DNA from: Xiheimicrobium sp052034585
GTDB taxonomy: Bacteria > Myxococcota > Myxococcia > Myxococcales > Myxococcaceae
Direction: 5' to 3'
DNA length: 64,000 nt
Assembly: GCA_052034585.1 (NCBI GenBank)
Contig: JBPOIJ010000057.1
Coordinates: 372,001 to 436,000, forward strand
The notes beneath the pieces are model-generated. The model saw nothing but the letters and a program-made list of their open reading frames with translations. It had not been told where the DNA came from and ran no database searches. Both the position numbers and the translations under genes were made by a program. Below, in pieces: positions 25,135-33,379 of this stretch (its first letter is position 1; each line of letters begins with the position of its first letter).

Positions 25135-26886
25135 GTGACCGCGACGGTCTCGTTTCAAGGCATCGGAGCCAGTCCCGGCGTCGCCGTCGGCCACGCCTTC
25201 GTCATCGACTCGCGGAAGGTGCGCACCCCGAAGGTGAAGCTCAAGCCGGTCGAGGCCGAGTCGGAGGTGATGCGCTTCAAGACGGCCATCTCGCTGTCGG
25301 ACGCCCAGCTCGAAGAGCTCAAGGTGAAGCTGTCGACCGGCGCCGAGAACGAGCACGCGCTCATCCTCGAAGCGCACCGCATGATGCTCCACGACCCGAT
25401 GTTCATCGTCGAGGTCTCGCGGTTGATCAAAGAAGAGTCGATCAACGCCGAGTGGGCGGTGCGGCGCGTCTGCCGGCGGCTGCGGCACCAGTTCGACAAC
25501 CTCGAGGACGAGTACTTTCGCGAGCGGAAGAGCGACATCGAGTTCGTCGCCGACCGGTTGGTGCGAAACCTCCTCGGCGAGGTCGTCGATCAGGAGCTCG
25601 AGGTGCCGCTCGGCGCCATCGTCGTGGCGCACGACATCAGCCCTGCCGACGCCGCGATGCTGGTGAAGACCGGCCGGGTGGGCGCGTTCGTCACCGACCT
25701 GGGCGGCCAGACGAGTCACACGGCCATCGTCGCTCGCGCCCGCGACGTGCCGGCGGTGGTGGGGCTCGGGAAGTGCGCCGACTCGATTCGCGCTGGCGAC
25801 ACGGTGGCGGTCGACGGCCGGCGCGGCATGGTGCTGGTGAACCCCTCGGAGGAGCAGCTCGCGCTCTTCCGGGAGACGATGCGCCGGCAGCTCGCGACCG
25901 AGGCGCTCGCGCTCAAGACGGCCGAGCTGCCGAGCGTCACCATCGACGGGCACTCGGTGCGGCTGCACGGCAACATCGAGTTCGTCGACGAGATCCCCTC
26001 GCTGCTCGCGCATGGCGCCGAGGGCATCGGGCTCTACCGCACCGAGTTTCTCTTCCTCGATCGACCAGCGCCCCCGACGGAAGAGGAGCACTACCAGGCC
26101 TACCGCGCGGTGCTCGAAGCGATGGGCAACCGGCCCGTCACCATTCGTACGCTCGATCTCGGCGGCGACAAGATTCCCTCGAGCAAGAAGTGGGAGAAGG
26201 AGATCAACCCCGCCCTCGGCCTGCGCGCGATTCGGTACTGCCTGCAGAATCGGGAGATGTTCCGCGCCCAGCTGCGCGCGCTGCTGCGGGCGAGCGTGCA
26301 CGGCAACCTGCGGGTGATGTTCCCCATGGTGTCGGGGGTGTCGGAGCTGCGTGAAGCGCGCAGCGAGCTCGAGGCCTGCCGCTCGGAGCTCTCTCGCCAG
26401 GGCGTGCCGATGGGCCGGCGGTTCCAGGTGGGCATCATGGTGGAGACGCCGAGCGCCGCGTGGATCGCCGATCGCCTCGCCCAAGAAGCCGACTTCTTCA
26501 GCATCGGCACCAACGACCTCATCCAGTACTCGTTGGCCATCGACCGCCAGAACCGCGACGTGGCGTATCTCTACCGGCCGCTCCACCTGTCGATTCTGCG
26601 AATGGTGCAGCACATCGTCGAGGCGGGAAAACGAGCGGGGATTCCGGTGTCGATGTGCGGCGAGATGGCGGGTGATTCGTCGCTCACCTTGGTGCTCCTC
26701 GCCTTGGGGCTCGACGAGTTCTCGATGACGAGCGGGCAGATTCCAGTGGTGAAGCGCATCATTCGCAGCGTCGGCATGAACGAAGCGCACGACCTGCTGA
26801 ACAAGGCGATGCAGCTGACGACGGCCGAGGAGATCGAGCGCTTCATCAAGTCGGAGATGGACCGGCGGTTCGCCGCCGAGGGCTGA
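25135..26886 (+). CDS. ptsI: PTS enzyme I (phosphoenolpyruvate-protein phosphotransferase)
   Basis: A 583-residue enzyme I. It autophosphorylates from PEP and passes phosphate to HPr (gene at 9835). The active-site His195 lies in GGQTSHTAIVARA; PEP-binding motifs 'LYRTEFLFLDR' and 'RTLDLGGDK' follow; Cys508 is in SMCGEMAGD, and 'FFSIGTNDLIQYSL' completes the barrel. Length is standard and no GAF domain is fused, so it is ptsI rather than ptsP. The start is GTG 25135. There are no EII genes nearby, so its role is probably regulatory or linked to a mannose-type EIIA elsewhere. Confidence 0.95.
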   Translation: MTATVSFQGIGASPGVAVGHAFVIDSRKVRTPKVKLKPVEAESEVMRFKTAISLSDAQLEELKVKLSTGAENEHALILEAHRMMLHDPMFIVEVSRLIKEESINAEWAVRRVCRRLRHQFDNLEDEYFRERKSDIEFVADRLVRNLLGEVVDQELEVPLGAIVVAHDISPADAAMLVKTGRVGAFVTDLGGQTSHTAIVARARDVPAVVGLGKCADSIRAGDTVAVDGRRGMVLVNPSEEQLALFRETMRRQLATEALALKTAELPSVTIDGHSVRLHGNIEFVDEIPSLLAHGAEGIGLYRTEFLFLDRPAPPTEEEHYQAYRAVLEAMGNRPVTIRTLDLGGDKIPSSKKWEKEINPALGLRAIRYCLQNREMFRAQLRALLRASVHGNLRVMFPMVSGVSELREARSELEACRSELSRQGVPMGRRFQVGIMVETPSAAWIADRLAQEADFFSIGTNDLIQYSLAIDRQNRDVAYLYRPLHLSILRMVQHIVEAGKRAGIPVSMCGEMAGDSSLTLVLLALGLDEFSMTSGQIPVVKRIIRSVGMNEAHDLLNKAMQLTTAEEIERFIKSEMDRRFAAEG

Positions 26887-26962
26887 GTCGGCGGGACTCG
26901 CACCCGGCTCGGGCTCATGCGCCGCGCTCGCGCCGGTGGAGGCAGGGGAGCATACTGCCGTC

Positions 26963-27538
26963 ATGTGGCGCTCCCTCTTGGTGGTGGGTCTCCTGGTGGC
27001 TTCGGTCGCGGCGGCGCAAGACTGCGTGCTCGACACGAAGTCCATCGTTCCCCAGTTCTCGTCGAAGGTGCCGAAGGGCGCCAAGCTGCTCTCGACGAAG
27101 AAGGACAAGCGACGGGTGAAGCAGACGCTGAAGCTCGACGCCTTCGAGGTGACGGTCGACTTCGGAGGCTGTGAGAAGGTGCAGTACTCGTTCGCCATCA
27201 AGGGCGGAGGGCTCAACACCAAGACGGTCGGCGCCGAGGTGGTCGCGGTCGCCAAGCGCGTGCTGCCGCTGTTGCCGATGAGCAAGGACGCGATGGCCGA
27301 GCCGAAGGTGCTCCTGACCGCGCTCGAAGAGCAGAGCTTCACCTCGCTGCCCGCGACCATCTCCTGCGCGAGCGCGGGGACCTGCCGCATCGAACTCGTC
27401 CCCGAGCCGAAGAAGGGCGCGCCGGCGAAGAAAGCGCCCAAGCCGAAGGACAAGGACAAGAAGGACGAGGAGCCGAAGGCAGAGGAGGCCGAGGGTCCGG
27501 CCTCTCTCGTCCTCTCGTACGAATCGGCGATCAACTGA
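26963..27538 (+). CDS. Hypothetical secreted protein with Lys-rich tail
   Basis: A 191-residue protein. The ATG at 26963 gives MWRSLLVVGLLVASVAAAQ, a signal peptide probably cut after AAA/AQ. The mature part has four Cys (near residues 21, 72, 143 and 149) and a beta-rich middle. The tail from about 155 is Lys/Pro/Glu-rich ('KKAPKPKDKDKKDEEPK'), as in proteins that bind acidic polymers or cell wall. No recognised family. Its stop is immediately followed by the stop of the convergent amidase gene. Confidence 0.7.
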   Translation: MWRSLLVVGLLVASVAAAQDCVLDTKSIVPQFSSKVPKGAKLLSTKKDKRRVKQTLKLDAFEVTVDFGGCEKVQYSFAIKGGGLNTKTVGAEVVAVAKRVLPLLPMSKDAMAEPKVLLTALEEQSFTSLPATISCASAGTCRIELVPEPKKGAPAKKAPKPKDKDKKDEEPKAEEAEGPASLVLSYESAIN

Positions 27539-28300
27539 TCAGCGGTGCTCGACCACCTTGAGCGCGGCGCTCGCGACGGCCGCCGCGAAGGCGTCGTGGG
27601 TGGCCGATTCCTTCCAGCGGGCGACCTCGGCGGGATCGAGCGCGTGGTGCGTCTCGATGATGACGACCGGCGCGACGGTGGTGGCGCGCAGAAAGTAGAC
27701 ACGTTGTCTCATCGGCCGCTTGTCGACGAAGCAGCCGGGCTCGGCGTCAGTTCGATACAAGCTCCCGTAGTCTTCGCCTGAATAGGCACGAAACCCTGCC
27801 GCGCGGAGTTCCGTACTGAGCGCACGCCCCCAGGTGGCGCGCCGGCCCACGATGGAAGGCGAGCCCTCTTCGCTCCACAACACCGAGAAGCCCGGGTCCG
27901 ACGGGTTCTGCCAGCAGATGCCGCCGTCAGCGCCGGTCTCGTTCGGCCACGCATCGGCCCGTGCGTCGGTGTGAAGGCTGACGACGAGGTGGGGCTTGAA
28001 CCGTTCGATGTCGGCGATGCGCGCCTGGTAGCGCTGGCCCGTCGAGCTGGTGCGCGTCTCGAGCACCTCGAAGCCACGCCACCGCAGCCGGCTCGCCAGC
28101 TCGCTCGCTTCGACGAGCGTCTCCTCCGCTTCCGATTGGCAGTGACAGCCCCAGTTGCCGGTGTTGCCAGGCGCGCCGTGGCCGGCGTCGATGGCGATTC
28201 GAAGGCGAGACGCGAGCGGTGGCACCGGCACCATCGCGACGGGCGCACCCGGTGAGGGCCACGACGGGGCAACGAGGAGCAAGGAGAGGATCAACGACAT
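27539..28300 (-). CDS. N-acetylmuramoyl-L-alanine amidase (Amidase_3 fold)
   Basis: A 253-residue exported amidase. The ATG at 28300 gives MSLILSLLLVAPSWPSPG, a signal peptide. Zinc ligands expected of the family are visible: His41 in IDAGHG, Glu64 in 'LVEASELA', His in 'VVSLHTDARA', and the catalytic Glu in 'VIIETHHALD'. It should cleave the bond between N-acetylmuramic acid and the peptide stem in the periplasm. An insertion containing 'WQNPSDPGF' and two extra Cys (52, 54) departs from the common AmiC pattern. No binding domain (AMIN, SPOR, LysM) is fused. Confidence 0.85.
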   Translation of the reverse strand: MSLILSLLLVAPSWPSPGAPVAMVPVPPLASRLRIAIDAGHGAPGNTGNWGCHCQSEAEETLVEASELASRLRWRGFEVLETRTSSTGQRYQARIADIERFKPHLVVSLHTDARADAWPNETGADGGICWQNPSDPGFSVLWSEEGSPSIVGRRATWGRALSTELRAAGFRAYSGEDYGSLYRTDAEPGCFVDKRPMRQRVYFLRATTVAPVVIIETHHALDPAEVARWKESATHDAFAAAVASAALKVVEHR

Positions 28301-28387
28301 GGCGTCGTGAGACAGCAAACTCGCGGCCGTCGTTCCACCCGGGCGCGCGTGCATCGATGGCCACACCAGCGCGGGCGCCGAGCCTCG

Positions 28388-28933
28388 TCACGCCGAACGC
28401 GAACCGACACGTCGCCACAGGTAGCGGCTGACGAGCTGCTGGCTGCCCTGGAACGCCATCGTCCGGTCGTGGGCGTGCTCGAAGGCCGCGCGCTCGAGCG
28501 TACGTCGCGAGGGAACGTTCTCGGCTTCCGTCAACGCCACGAGGTGGGGCAGGTCGAACGCCTCTGCCGCCCACCGGCACGCGGCCCCCAGCGCCTCGGC
28601 ACCGAACCCCCGCCCACGCGCCGCTTCGGCGATCGCATACGAGACCTCGACCTCGCCTTCGAAAGGACTGAACCCGACGTGGCCGAGCAACGCTCCCTGC
28701 GCGCGGTGCTCGACGGCCAGCACGTACGGACCTCGACGCGGGTCGCCCGGTGACGAGTAGCAAGCGACGAGGTATCGCATTCGGTCGAGCGCCACCGTCG
28801 TGTCAGCGTAGACATGCGACGGGAGCCAACGGCGAGTCGACGGCTCTCCATTGAGCTCCCGCATCCGCTCGGCCTCCTCGACGACGAGGTGCCGGATGCG
28901 CAGCGACGCCGTCTCGATGGGGAGCGACGCCAT
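28388..28933 (-). CDS. GNAT N-acetyltransferase, RimJ/RimL type
   Basis: A 181-residue acetyltransferase. The pattern 'TASLRIRHLVVEEAERMREL' at the start, 'LLGHVGFSPFEGEVEVSYAI' in the middle and the acetyl-CoA-binding 'RGRGFGAEALGAACRWA' (near 110-126) are those of the RimJ/RimL branch, followed by 'ENVPSRRTLERAAFE'. The substrate could be a ribosomal protein N-terminus or a small amine and cannot be told. It is encoded 6 bp after the outer-membrane protein gene on the same strand. Confidence 0.87.
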   Translation of the reverse strand: MASLPIETASLRIRHLVVEEAERMRELNGEPSTRRWLPSHVYADTTVALDRMRYLVACYSSPGDPRRGPYVLAVEHRAQGALLGHVGFSPFEGEVEVSYAIAEAARGRGFGAEALGAACRWAAEAFDLPHLVALTEAENVPSRRTLERAAFEHAHDRTMAFQGSQQLVSRYLWRRVGSRSA

Positions 28934-28939
28934 CGAGCT

Positions 28940-29617
28940 TCAGAGATACAGCCGCAGCTCGAGACCAGGCGAGGGGATCAAGCTGACGCCGCTGACCGTC
29001 ACCACCGCCTCGGTCGCCGTGGCGTTCGCCTTCAACCCGGTGCGCGCGACCGAGAACTTCACGAACGAGGCCTGCACTCTCAGCGCGAGCCGCTCGAGGA
29101 GCTTGATCTCCAGCGCTCCGCCTCCTGCGACCGAACCGGTGAGGGACGAGACGAGCACCCCGTTCATGCCCGTGAGGTTGACGTTCGTCGTCGTGCCGGC
29201 GTAGCCGATCATGACCGTCGTGAAGAAGGTGAAGGAGACCGGCGCGGTTGGATCCGTCAACACGAACCGGGGGCTGAAGCCGACCCCGAGGCTCCCGGTG
29301 GGCGTCTCCGACCCTCCACTCTGCGTGCTGAAGAAGCTGCCTTGGAGCCCGAGGCCCATCGCGAACTGCGGCGAGAAGGCGCGCTCGAGCGACACGCTGG
29401 GGGTGACCGTCGGAGCAGCGAACGCCGCGGTGGCGAGCGAGCCGACCAGCGCCTGCGCGAGCGGAAAAGGCGAATCGGTCACCAGGTAGAGCCCCGCCCC
29501 CAAGGACCACGTCGGAAACGAGAGCGGCGGTTGGATGGGTGCCACCGCTGGCGGTGGTGGCGGGAGCGAGCCGGGCTCGGCGGCGACGAGGACGGCGACG
29601 ACGGTTGCGACGAACAT
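28940..29617 (-). CDS. Probable outer-membrane beta-barrel protein
   Basis: A 225-residue exported protein. The ATG at 29617 is preceded by GGGGGA six bases upstream and gives 'MFVATVVAVLVAAEPG', a clean signal peptide; the longer TTG start at 29671 would bury it. After a Pro-rich spacer (20-35) the sequence alternates polar and hydrophobic residues with frequent Gly ('WSLGAGLYLV', 'FAMGLGLQGSFF', 'SLGVGFSPRFVL') and ends in 'LELRLYL', a typical barrel C-terminus. Specific function unknown. Probably co-transcribed with the acetyltransferase. Confidence 0.72.
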   Translation of the reverse strand: MFVATVVAVLVAAEPGSLPPPPPAVAPIQPPLSFPTWSLGAGLYLVTDSPFPLAQALVGSLATAAFAAPTVTPSVSLERAFSPQFAMGLGLQGSFFSTQSGGSETPTGSLGVGFSPRFVLTDPTAPVSFTFFTTVMIGYAGTTTNVNLTGMNGVLVSSLTGSVAGGGALEIKLLERLALRVQASFVKFSVARTGLKANATATEAVVTVSGVSLIPSPGLELRLYL

Positions 29618-29671
29618 GAAATCCCCCGAACGAGTGCGAGCCATCGACGCTCGATGGTGTGACGCATTCAA

Positions 29672-31036
29672 TCACTCTCCGAGTGCGCTGTAGCGTTCTC
29701 CTTCGTCGTAGATCTCCCGCTGCTCGCCGATGACGGCGTTCGGGAGCGCCGCGGTGATCCGCTCGCCTCCGGCCTCGAGCTGGTTCCCCGACAGGTCCAA
29801 CACCTCGAGGTGCTTGAACGCCGCGGCGTGGGACAGGAGCAGGTCGACGTCGCCGTCTTGGAGGACGCCGTCCGAGAGGTCGAGGCGCCTGAGCTTCGGG
29901 AGCAGCTTCGAGCGCGCCAACGGCTCCAGGCACTCGTGGAGAATCTCGCAGTTCACCAACCCGAACGAGGTGAGCTTGGGCGTGTTCGAGCCGTCGAAGA
30001 AGCGCTCGAGCGTGCCGACGGTCGCGCCGCCGCCGTAGTTCTCCTGGCCCGTCCACAGCTCGAGGTGCTGCAGGTTCGGCCAGCGGGCCGTGGCGAACGT
30101 CTCGAGTTCATCGGCGCCGAGCCCACCGGAGATGCGGGTGAAGCGCTCGAGCGACGGGAGGTCGAGGGTGCCGTACGTGCCGCTCTGGCCGGAGCGAATC
30201 ACCAGCTCCTTCAACGAGGGCAGCGCCGTCCACGCGAAGGAGAAGTCACCGGTGGGCGTCCACGAAATCTCGCAGTCTTCGCTGTGGTAGTCGTCGAAGC
30301 GCAGCGAGGTGATGAAGGGCGCCTGTTTCGAGGTGGTGACCGACCGCATCGTCTCGGTCCAGTCGTTGTCGCTCTCGTAGCTCGCCAGCCCAAAGCGCAG
30401 CCGCCGCAGCAGTCGCGCGATGGGCAGTGAGAGCACCCGACCGGTCAGCTCGGCGAGGTTCGCGCCCTTCCGGTTGTAGACGCGCGTTCGCCGCAACGAG
30501 AGCCCGTCGAGCACGCCGTGAACGAACTCGAGGTCGTACACCTCGTCGTGGAGCCGGAGGTCGTCTTCTCCGAGGAACCGATCGGCCTGCTCGTCGAGGA
30601 GCGCGCGGGCGGCTTCGTCGCGGCCACCCTGGAACAACCCGGCGAGCTCGCCGCGCACGTCTCCCTGTGTCTGGAGCCAGTCGGCCCACACCTTCGCGCT
30701 CGCCTCGTCTCGTTTCGCGCGCACGGCCGCTTCGAGGTCGGCGTTCTCGGCGACGGTCGCCAGCCCCTCGGCACGCACGGGCACCTGCGTCTCGAGGCGC
30801 TGTTCGCTCTTCAGGCTGCGCCGGGCGTCGGTCAGCATCACCTCGAAGCGCTGGGCGGCCTCCGCTTCGGTCGCATGGCGCTCGCCGCCGCGTTCCATCA
30901 CCTGCACCGGTCCATCGCCTTGTTTCCGCGTCGCCTGCACCCGAATCGTCCGCCCATCGAGGGTGAGGTCGCGGCGGTAGAGGAACCCAGGCTTCGCGTT
31001 CTCGAACCGAATCGTCACCAGCGTCTTGGTCGCCAT
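29672..31036 (-). CDS. Repeat-companion (TIGR02996) plus leucine-rich-repeat-like protein
   Basis: A 454-residue protein. Residues 1-65 are a small domain ('TKTLVTIRFENAKPGFLY'). Residues about 95-130 carry the repeat-companion motif seen in TIGR02996 proteins ('VWADWLQTQGDVRGELAG'). Residues 190-440 form irregular leucine-rich repeats ('LPSLKELVIRSGQ', 'WPNLQHLELWTGQ', 'LPKLRRLDLSDG', 'FKHLEVLDLSGNQLEAGG'). Such proteins abound in myxobacteria and planctomycetes; a role in protein interaction is likely but undefined. No signal peptide. A relative is encoded at 62465-64000. It overlaps nothing and is divergent from the dihydroorotase gene by 85 bp. Confidence 0.82.
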   Translation of the reverse strand: MATKTLVTIRFENAKPGFLYRRDLTLDGRTIRVQATRKQGDGPVQVMERGGERHATEAEAAQRFEVMLTDARRSLKSEQRLETQVPVRAEGLATVAENADLEAAVRAKRDEASAKVWADWLQTQGDVRGELAGLFQGGRDEAARALLDEQADRFLGEDDLRLHDEVYDLEFVHGVLDGLSLRRTRVYNRKGANLAELTGRVLSLPIARLLRRLRFGLASYESDNDWTETMRSVTTSKQAPFITSLRFDDYHSEDCEISWTPTGDFSFAWTALPSLKELVIRSGQSGTYGTLDLPSLERFTRISGGLGADELETFATARWPNLQHLELWTGQENYGGGATVGTLERFFDGSNTPKLTSFGLVNCEILHECLEPLARSKLLPKLRRLDLSDGVLQDGDVDLLLSHAAAFKHLEVLDLSGNQLEAGGERITAALPNAVIGEQREIYDEGERYSALGE

Positions 31037-31121
31037 GCGCGGAGTCTCGAACCGCTCGCACTCGGAGGCCAGCGAGAACGCCGCGCTCGACATTCCCACA
31101 GGTGAACGCGAAGAAGCGCTC

Positions 31122-32438
31122 ATGCACTTCGACCTGCTCGTGCGTCACGGAACCGTCGTCACTCCGTCGGGGCGAGCGCGAGCGGACGTGGGCGTGCGTG
31201 GCGAGCGCATCGCCGCCATCGGCGACCTGGCCACCGCGAGCGCGAGCGAGACCTTCGACGCGACCGGCCTCCACCTGTTGCCAGGCGTCATCGACACCCA
31301 GTGCCACTTCCGCGAGCCCGGCTTTCCCCACAAGGAAGACCTCGGCTCCGGCAGCGCGTCTGGGGCGCTCGGTGGAGTGACGGGCTTCTTCGAGATGCCG
31401 AACACGACCCCTTCGACCGACTCCGCCGAGCGGCTCGCGTGGAAGGTGCAGCGCGCGAAGGAGACCGCGTGGATCGACTTCGCCTTCTACCTCGGCGCCA
31501 CCACGGACAACGCGGAGCAACTGGGTTCGCTCGAGCAGGCCGAGGGCTGCGTCGGCATCAAGATGTTCTGCGGGAGCTCGACTGGCTCGCTGCTGGTCGA
31601 CAAGCCGGCTGATCAACTGCGGGTGCTCCGCTCGGGCCGTCGGCGCGTCGCCTGTCACAGCGAGGACGAGGCGCGGCTCAAGGAGCGAAAGGGCCTCTTC
31701 GACGGCAAGCCGGTGCACTTCCACCCCGAGTGGCGCGACGAGGAGTGCGCGGTGAAGTCGACGCGTTCGCTCCTCGAGTTGGCGCGCCAGGCGAACCGCA
31801 AGCTGCACGTGCTGCACGTCACCACCGCCGGCGAGCTGCCGCTGCTCGAGGCCAACAAGGACCTCGCCAGCTTCGAGACGACGCCGCAGCACCTCACCCT
31901 CGCCGCGCCCGAGTGCTACGACCGGCTCGGCACGCTGGCGCAGATGAACCCGCCGATTCGGGACGCGCGGCATCGCGAGGCGCTCTGGGACGCGGTTCGG
32001 TCCGGGCTCCTCGACGTGCTGGCGACCGACCACGCCCCGCACACGCTGGAAGAGAAGGCCAAGCCCTGGCCGCAGAGCCCCTCGGGCATGCCGGGCGTGC
32101 AGACGTTGGTGCCGGTGATGTTGACCCACGTGAATGCGGGGAAGCTGAGCCTCGAGCGCTTCGTCGACCTCACCTCGGCGGGGCCGCAGCGGTTGTTCAA
32201 CCTCCGGCGAAAGGGCCGGCTCGCGGTCGGCTACGACGCGGACGTCACCATCGTCGACCTCGCCGCCAGGCGCACCATCACGAAGGACTGGTCGAAGAGC
32301 CGCTGCGGGTGGACCCCGTTCGAGGGCTTCGAGGCCACTGGTTGGCCGATGGCCACCCTCGTGCGGGGGCGCTTCGTGATGCGTGACGGCGCGCTCGTGG
32401 GGAGCCCGCGCGCACAGCCAATGCAATTCGACCCGTGA
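31122..32438 (+). CDS. pyrC: Dihydroorotase
   Basis: A 438-residue amidohydrolase of the class I dihydroorotase type, third step of pyrimidine synthesis (carbamoyl-aspartate to dihydroorotate). Seen: D58-T-Q-C-H62-F-R-E-P-G, the carboxylated Lys candidate in GIKMFCGSS near 147, His ligands in 'ACHSEDEA' and 'VLHVTT', and the catalytic Asp in LATDHAPH. The first His of the usual D-x-H-x-H motif is Gln60; I recall a Q form in some other bacterial dihydroorotases, so it may mark a subclass. The ATG at 31122 is chosen as the only start placing 'FDLLVRHGTVV' at the N-terminus. No other pyr gene is adjacent. Confidence 0.85.
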   Translation: MHFDLLVRHGTVVTPSGRARADVGVRGERIAAIGDLATASASETFDATGLHLLPGVIDTQCHFREPGFPHKEDLGSGSASGALGGVTGFFEMPNTTPSTDSAERLAWKVQRAKETAWIDFAFYLGATTDNAEQLGSLEQAEGCVGIKMFCGSSTGSLLVDKPADQLRVLRSGRRRVACHSEDEARLKERKGLFDGKPVHFHPEWRDEECAVKSTRSLLELARQANRKLHVLHVTTAGELPLLEANKDLASFETTPQHLTLAAPECYDRLGTLAQMNPPIRDARHREALWDAVRSGLLDVLATDHAPHTLEEKAKPWPQSPSGMPGVQTLVPVMLTHVNAGKLSLERFVDLTSAGPQRLFNLRRKGRLAVGYDADVTIVDLAARRTITKDWSKSRCGWTPFEGFEATGWPMATLVRGRFVMRDGALVGSPRAQPMQFDP

Positions 32439-32505
32439 CTCCGTCGAGCGACGACCGAGCCTGAGCCGCCCGGTCGCCAGCTGGGGAGCATCCGATTCTC
32501 CGTTC

Positions 32506-32521
32506 GACCGCGGGCGCGGTC
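32506..32521. terminator. Candidate hairpin in convergent gap
   Basis: GACCGC-GGGC-GCGGTC forms a 6-bp stem with a 4-nt loop in the 159-bp gap between the dihydroorotase gene and the convergent gene ending at 32598. No T-run follows. Nothing else is seen in this gap. Confidence 0.35.
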
Positions 32522-32597
32522 AGGCCCTCGTCGCGACGTCGAGTCCTTCGCGACCACTCGAGCGGCGCTGCTGGCGCGACGAGGACGCGTCAGGCGT

Positions 32598-33284
32598 TCA
32601 CCACTCCGACCAGTTGCCCGGCGCCTGGCTCCACACCGTCGCGTCGGGAGCGCCAGTGAAGACGCCCTCGAGCGCCTTCATCTCGTTCGGGTCGGAGTAG
32701 TGCTCGCCCATGCCCTTGGCGTCGCACCACACGTCGACGCCGAGCAGCTCGAGCGGCGCCTGCACGCCCGGCGGGTTCAGCTTGATGAAGAGCTCGTGCG
32801 ACAGCAGCCCTCTCGCGCGGGCGGCCCGCTGCGCCTTGCGGTCGGCGGCCCGGAAGATGGCGATGGCCTTCTCGGGAGAGTCGATCGGCCCACGGATCAT
32901 TCCCACGTAGCGCTCGTTGCGCCCCGCCGCGGCCGGGAGGTTGTAGGTGAAGGCGCCCTTCGCCGGCATCCACACGGTGGCGTCGCGCGAGGTGAACAGC
33001 TTCGTGCCCTGCATCTGCACCTGCTCGTTGGCGAAGAAGTCCATCAAGCCCTTCGGGTCCTGCCACCAGTCGAGGAAGAGCACCTCGCCGTCCTTCGCGC
33101 TCGACTGCGCGACCTTCATCGGCGCGAAGACCTTGTGGCTCAAGTCTCCGAGCGAGCGCGCGGCCACGATGCCGGCTTGCGAGCCAGCCGTGTCGTTGTG
33201 AATGACGCGGCAGGCGTCGAGCGTCGGTGCGAGGTACTTGCCGCGAACGGTGAGGAAGACGGCGGAGTCGAGTTCGGTGCTCAT
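32598..33284 (-). CDS. Hypothetical protein, possibly two ferredoxin-like (ABM-type) halves
   Basis: A 228-residue soluble protein starting at ATG 33284. Two halves each show a beta-alpha-beta pattern: 'LDSAVFLTVRGKY ... VLFLDWWQDPKGLMDFF' and a second containing 'ELFIKLNPPGVQAPLELLGVDVW' and 'VFTGAPDATVW'. The 'W-x-D-P-x-x-L-x-x-F' stretch recalls dimeric alpha-beta barrel proteins such as antibiotic-biosynthesis monooxygenases. No cofactor site is visible, so enzymatic activity is not claimed. It lies 95 bp downstream of the CocE-like gene on the same strand and may be co-transcribed with it. Confidence 0.7.
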   Translation of the reverse strand: MSTELDSAVFLTVRGKYLAPTLDACRVIHNDTAGSQAGIVAARSLGDLSHKVFAPMKVAQSSAKDGEVLFLDWWQDPKGLMDFFANEQVQMQGTKLFTSRDATVWMPAKGAFTYNLPAAAGRNERYVGMIRGPIDSPEKAIAIFRAADRKAQRAARARGLLSHELFIKLNPPGVQAPLELLGVDVWCDAKGMGEHYSDPNEMKALEGVFTGAPDATVWSQAPGNWSEW

Positions 33285-33379
33285 CGGAGGTTCCTTTGAA
33301 GGGAGGCGGAGGTTGAACGGCGCCCTCTCGACCGACCCGCACGCGAAAACTCATCGGTGACGCGATTTCGCCCGTCGTT

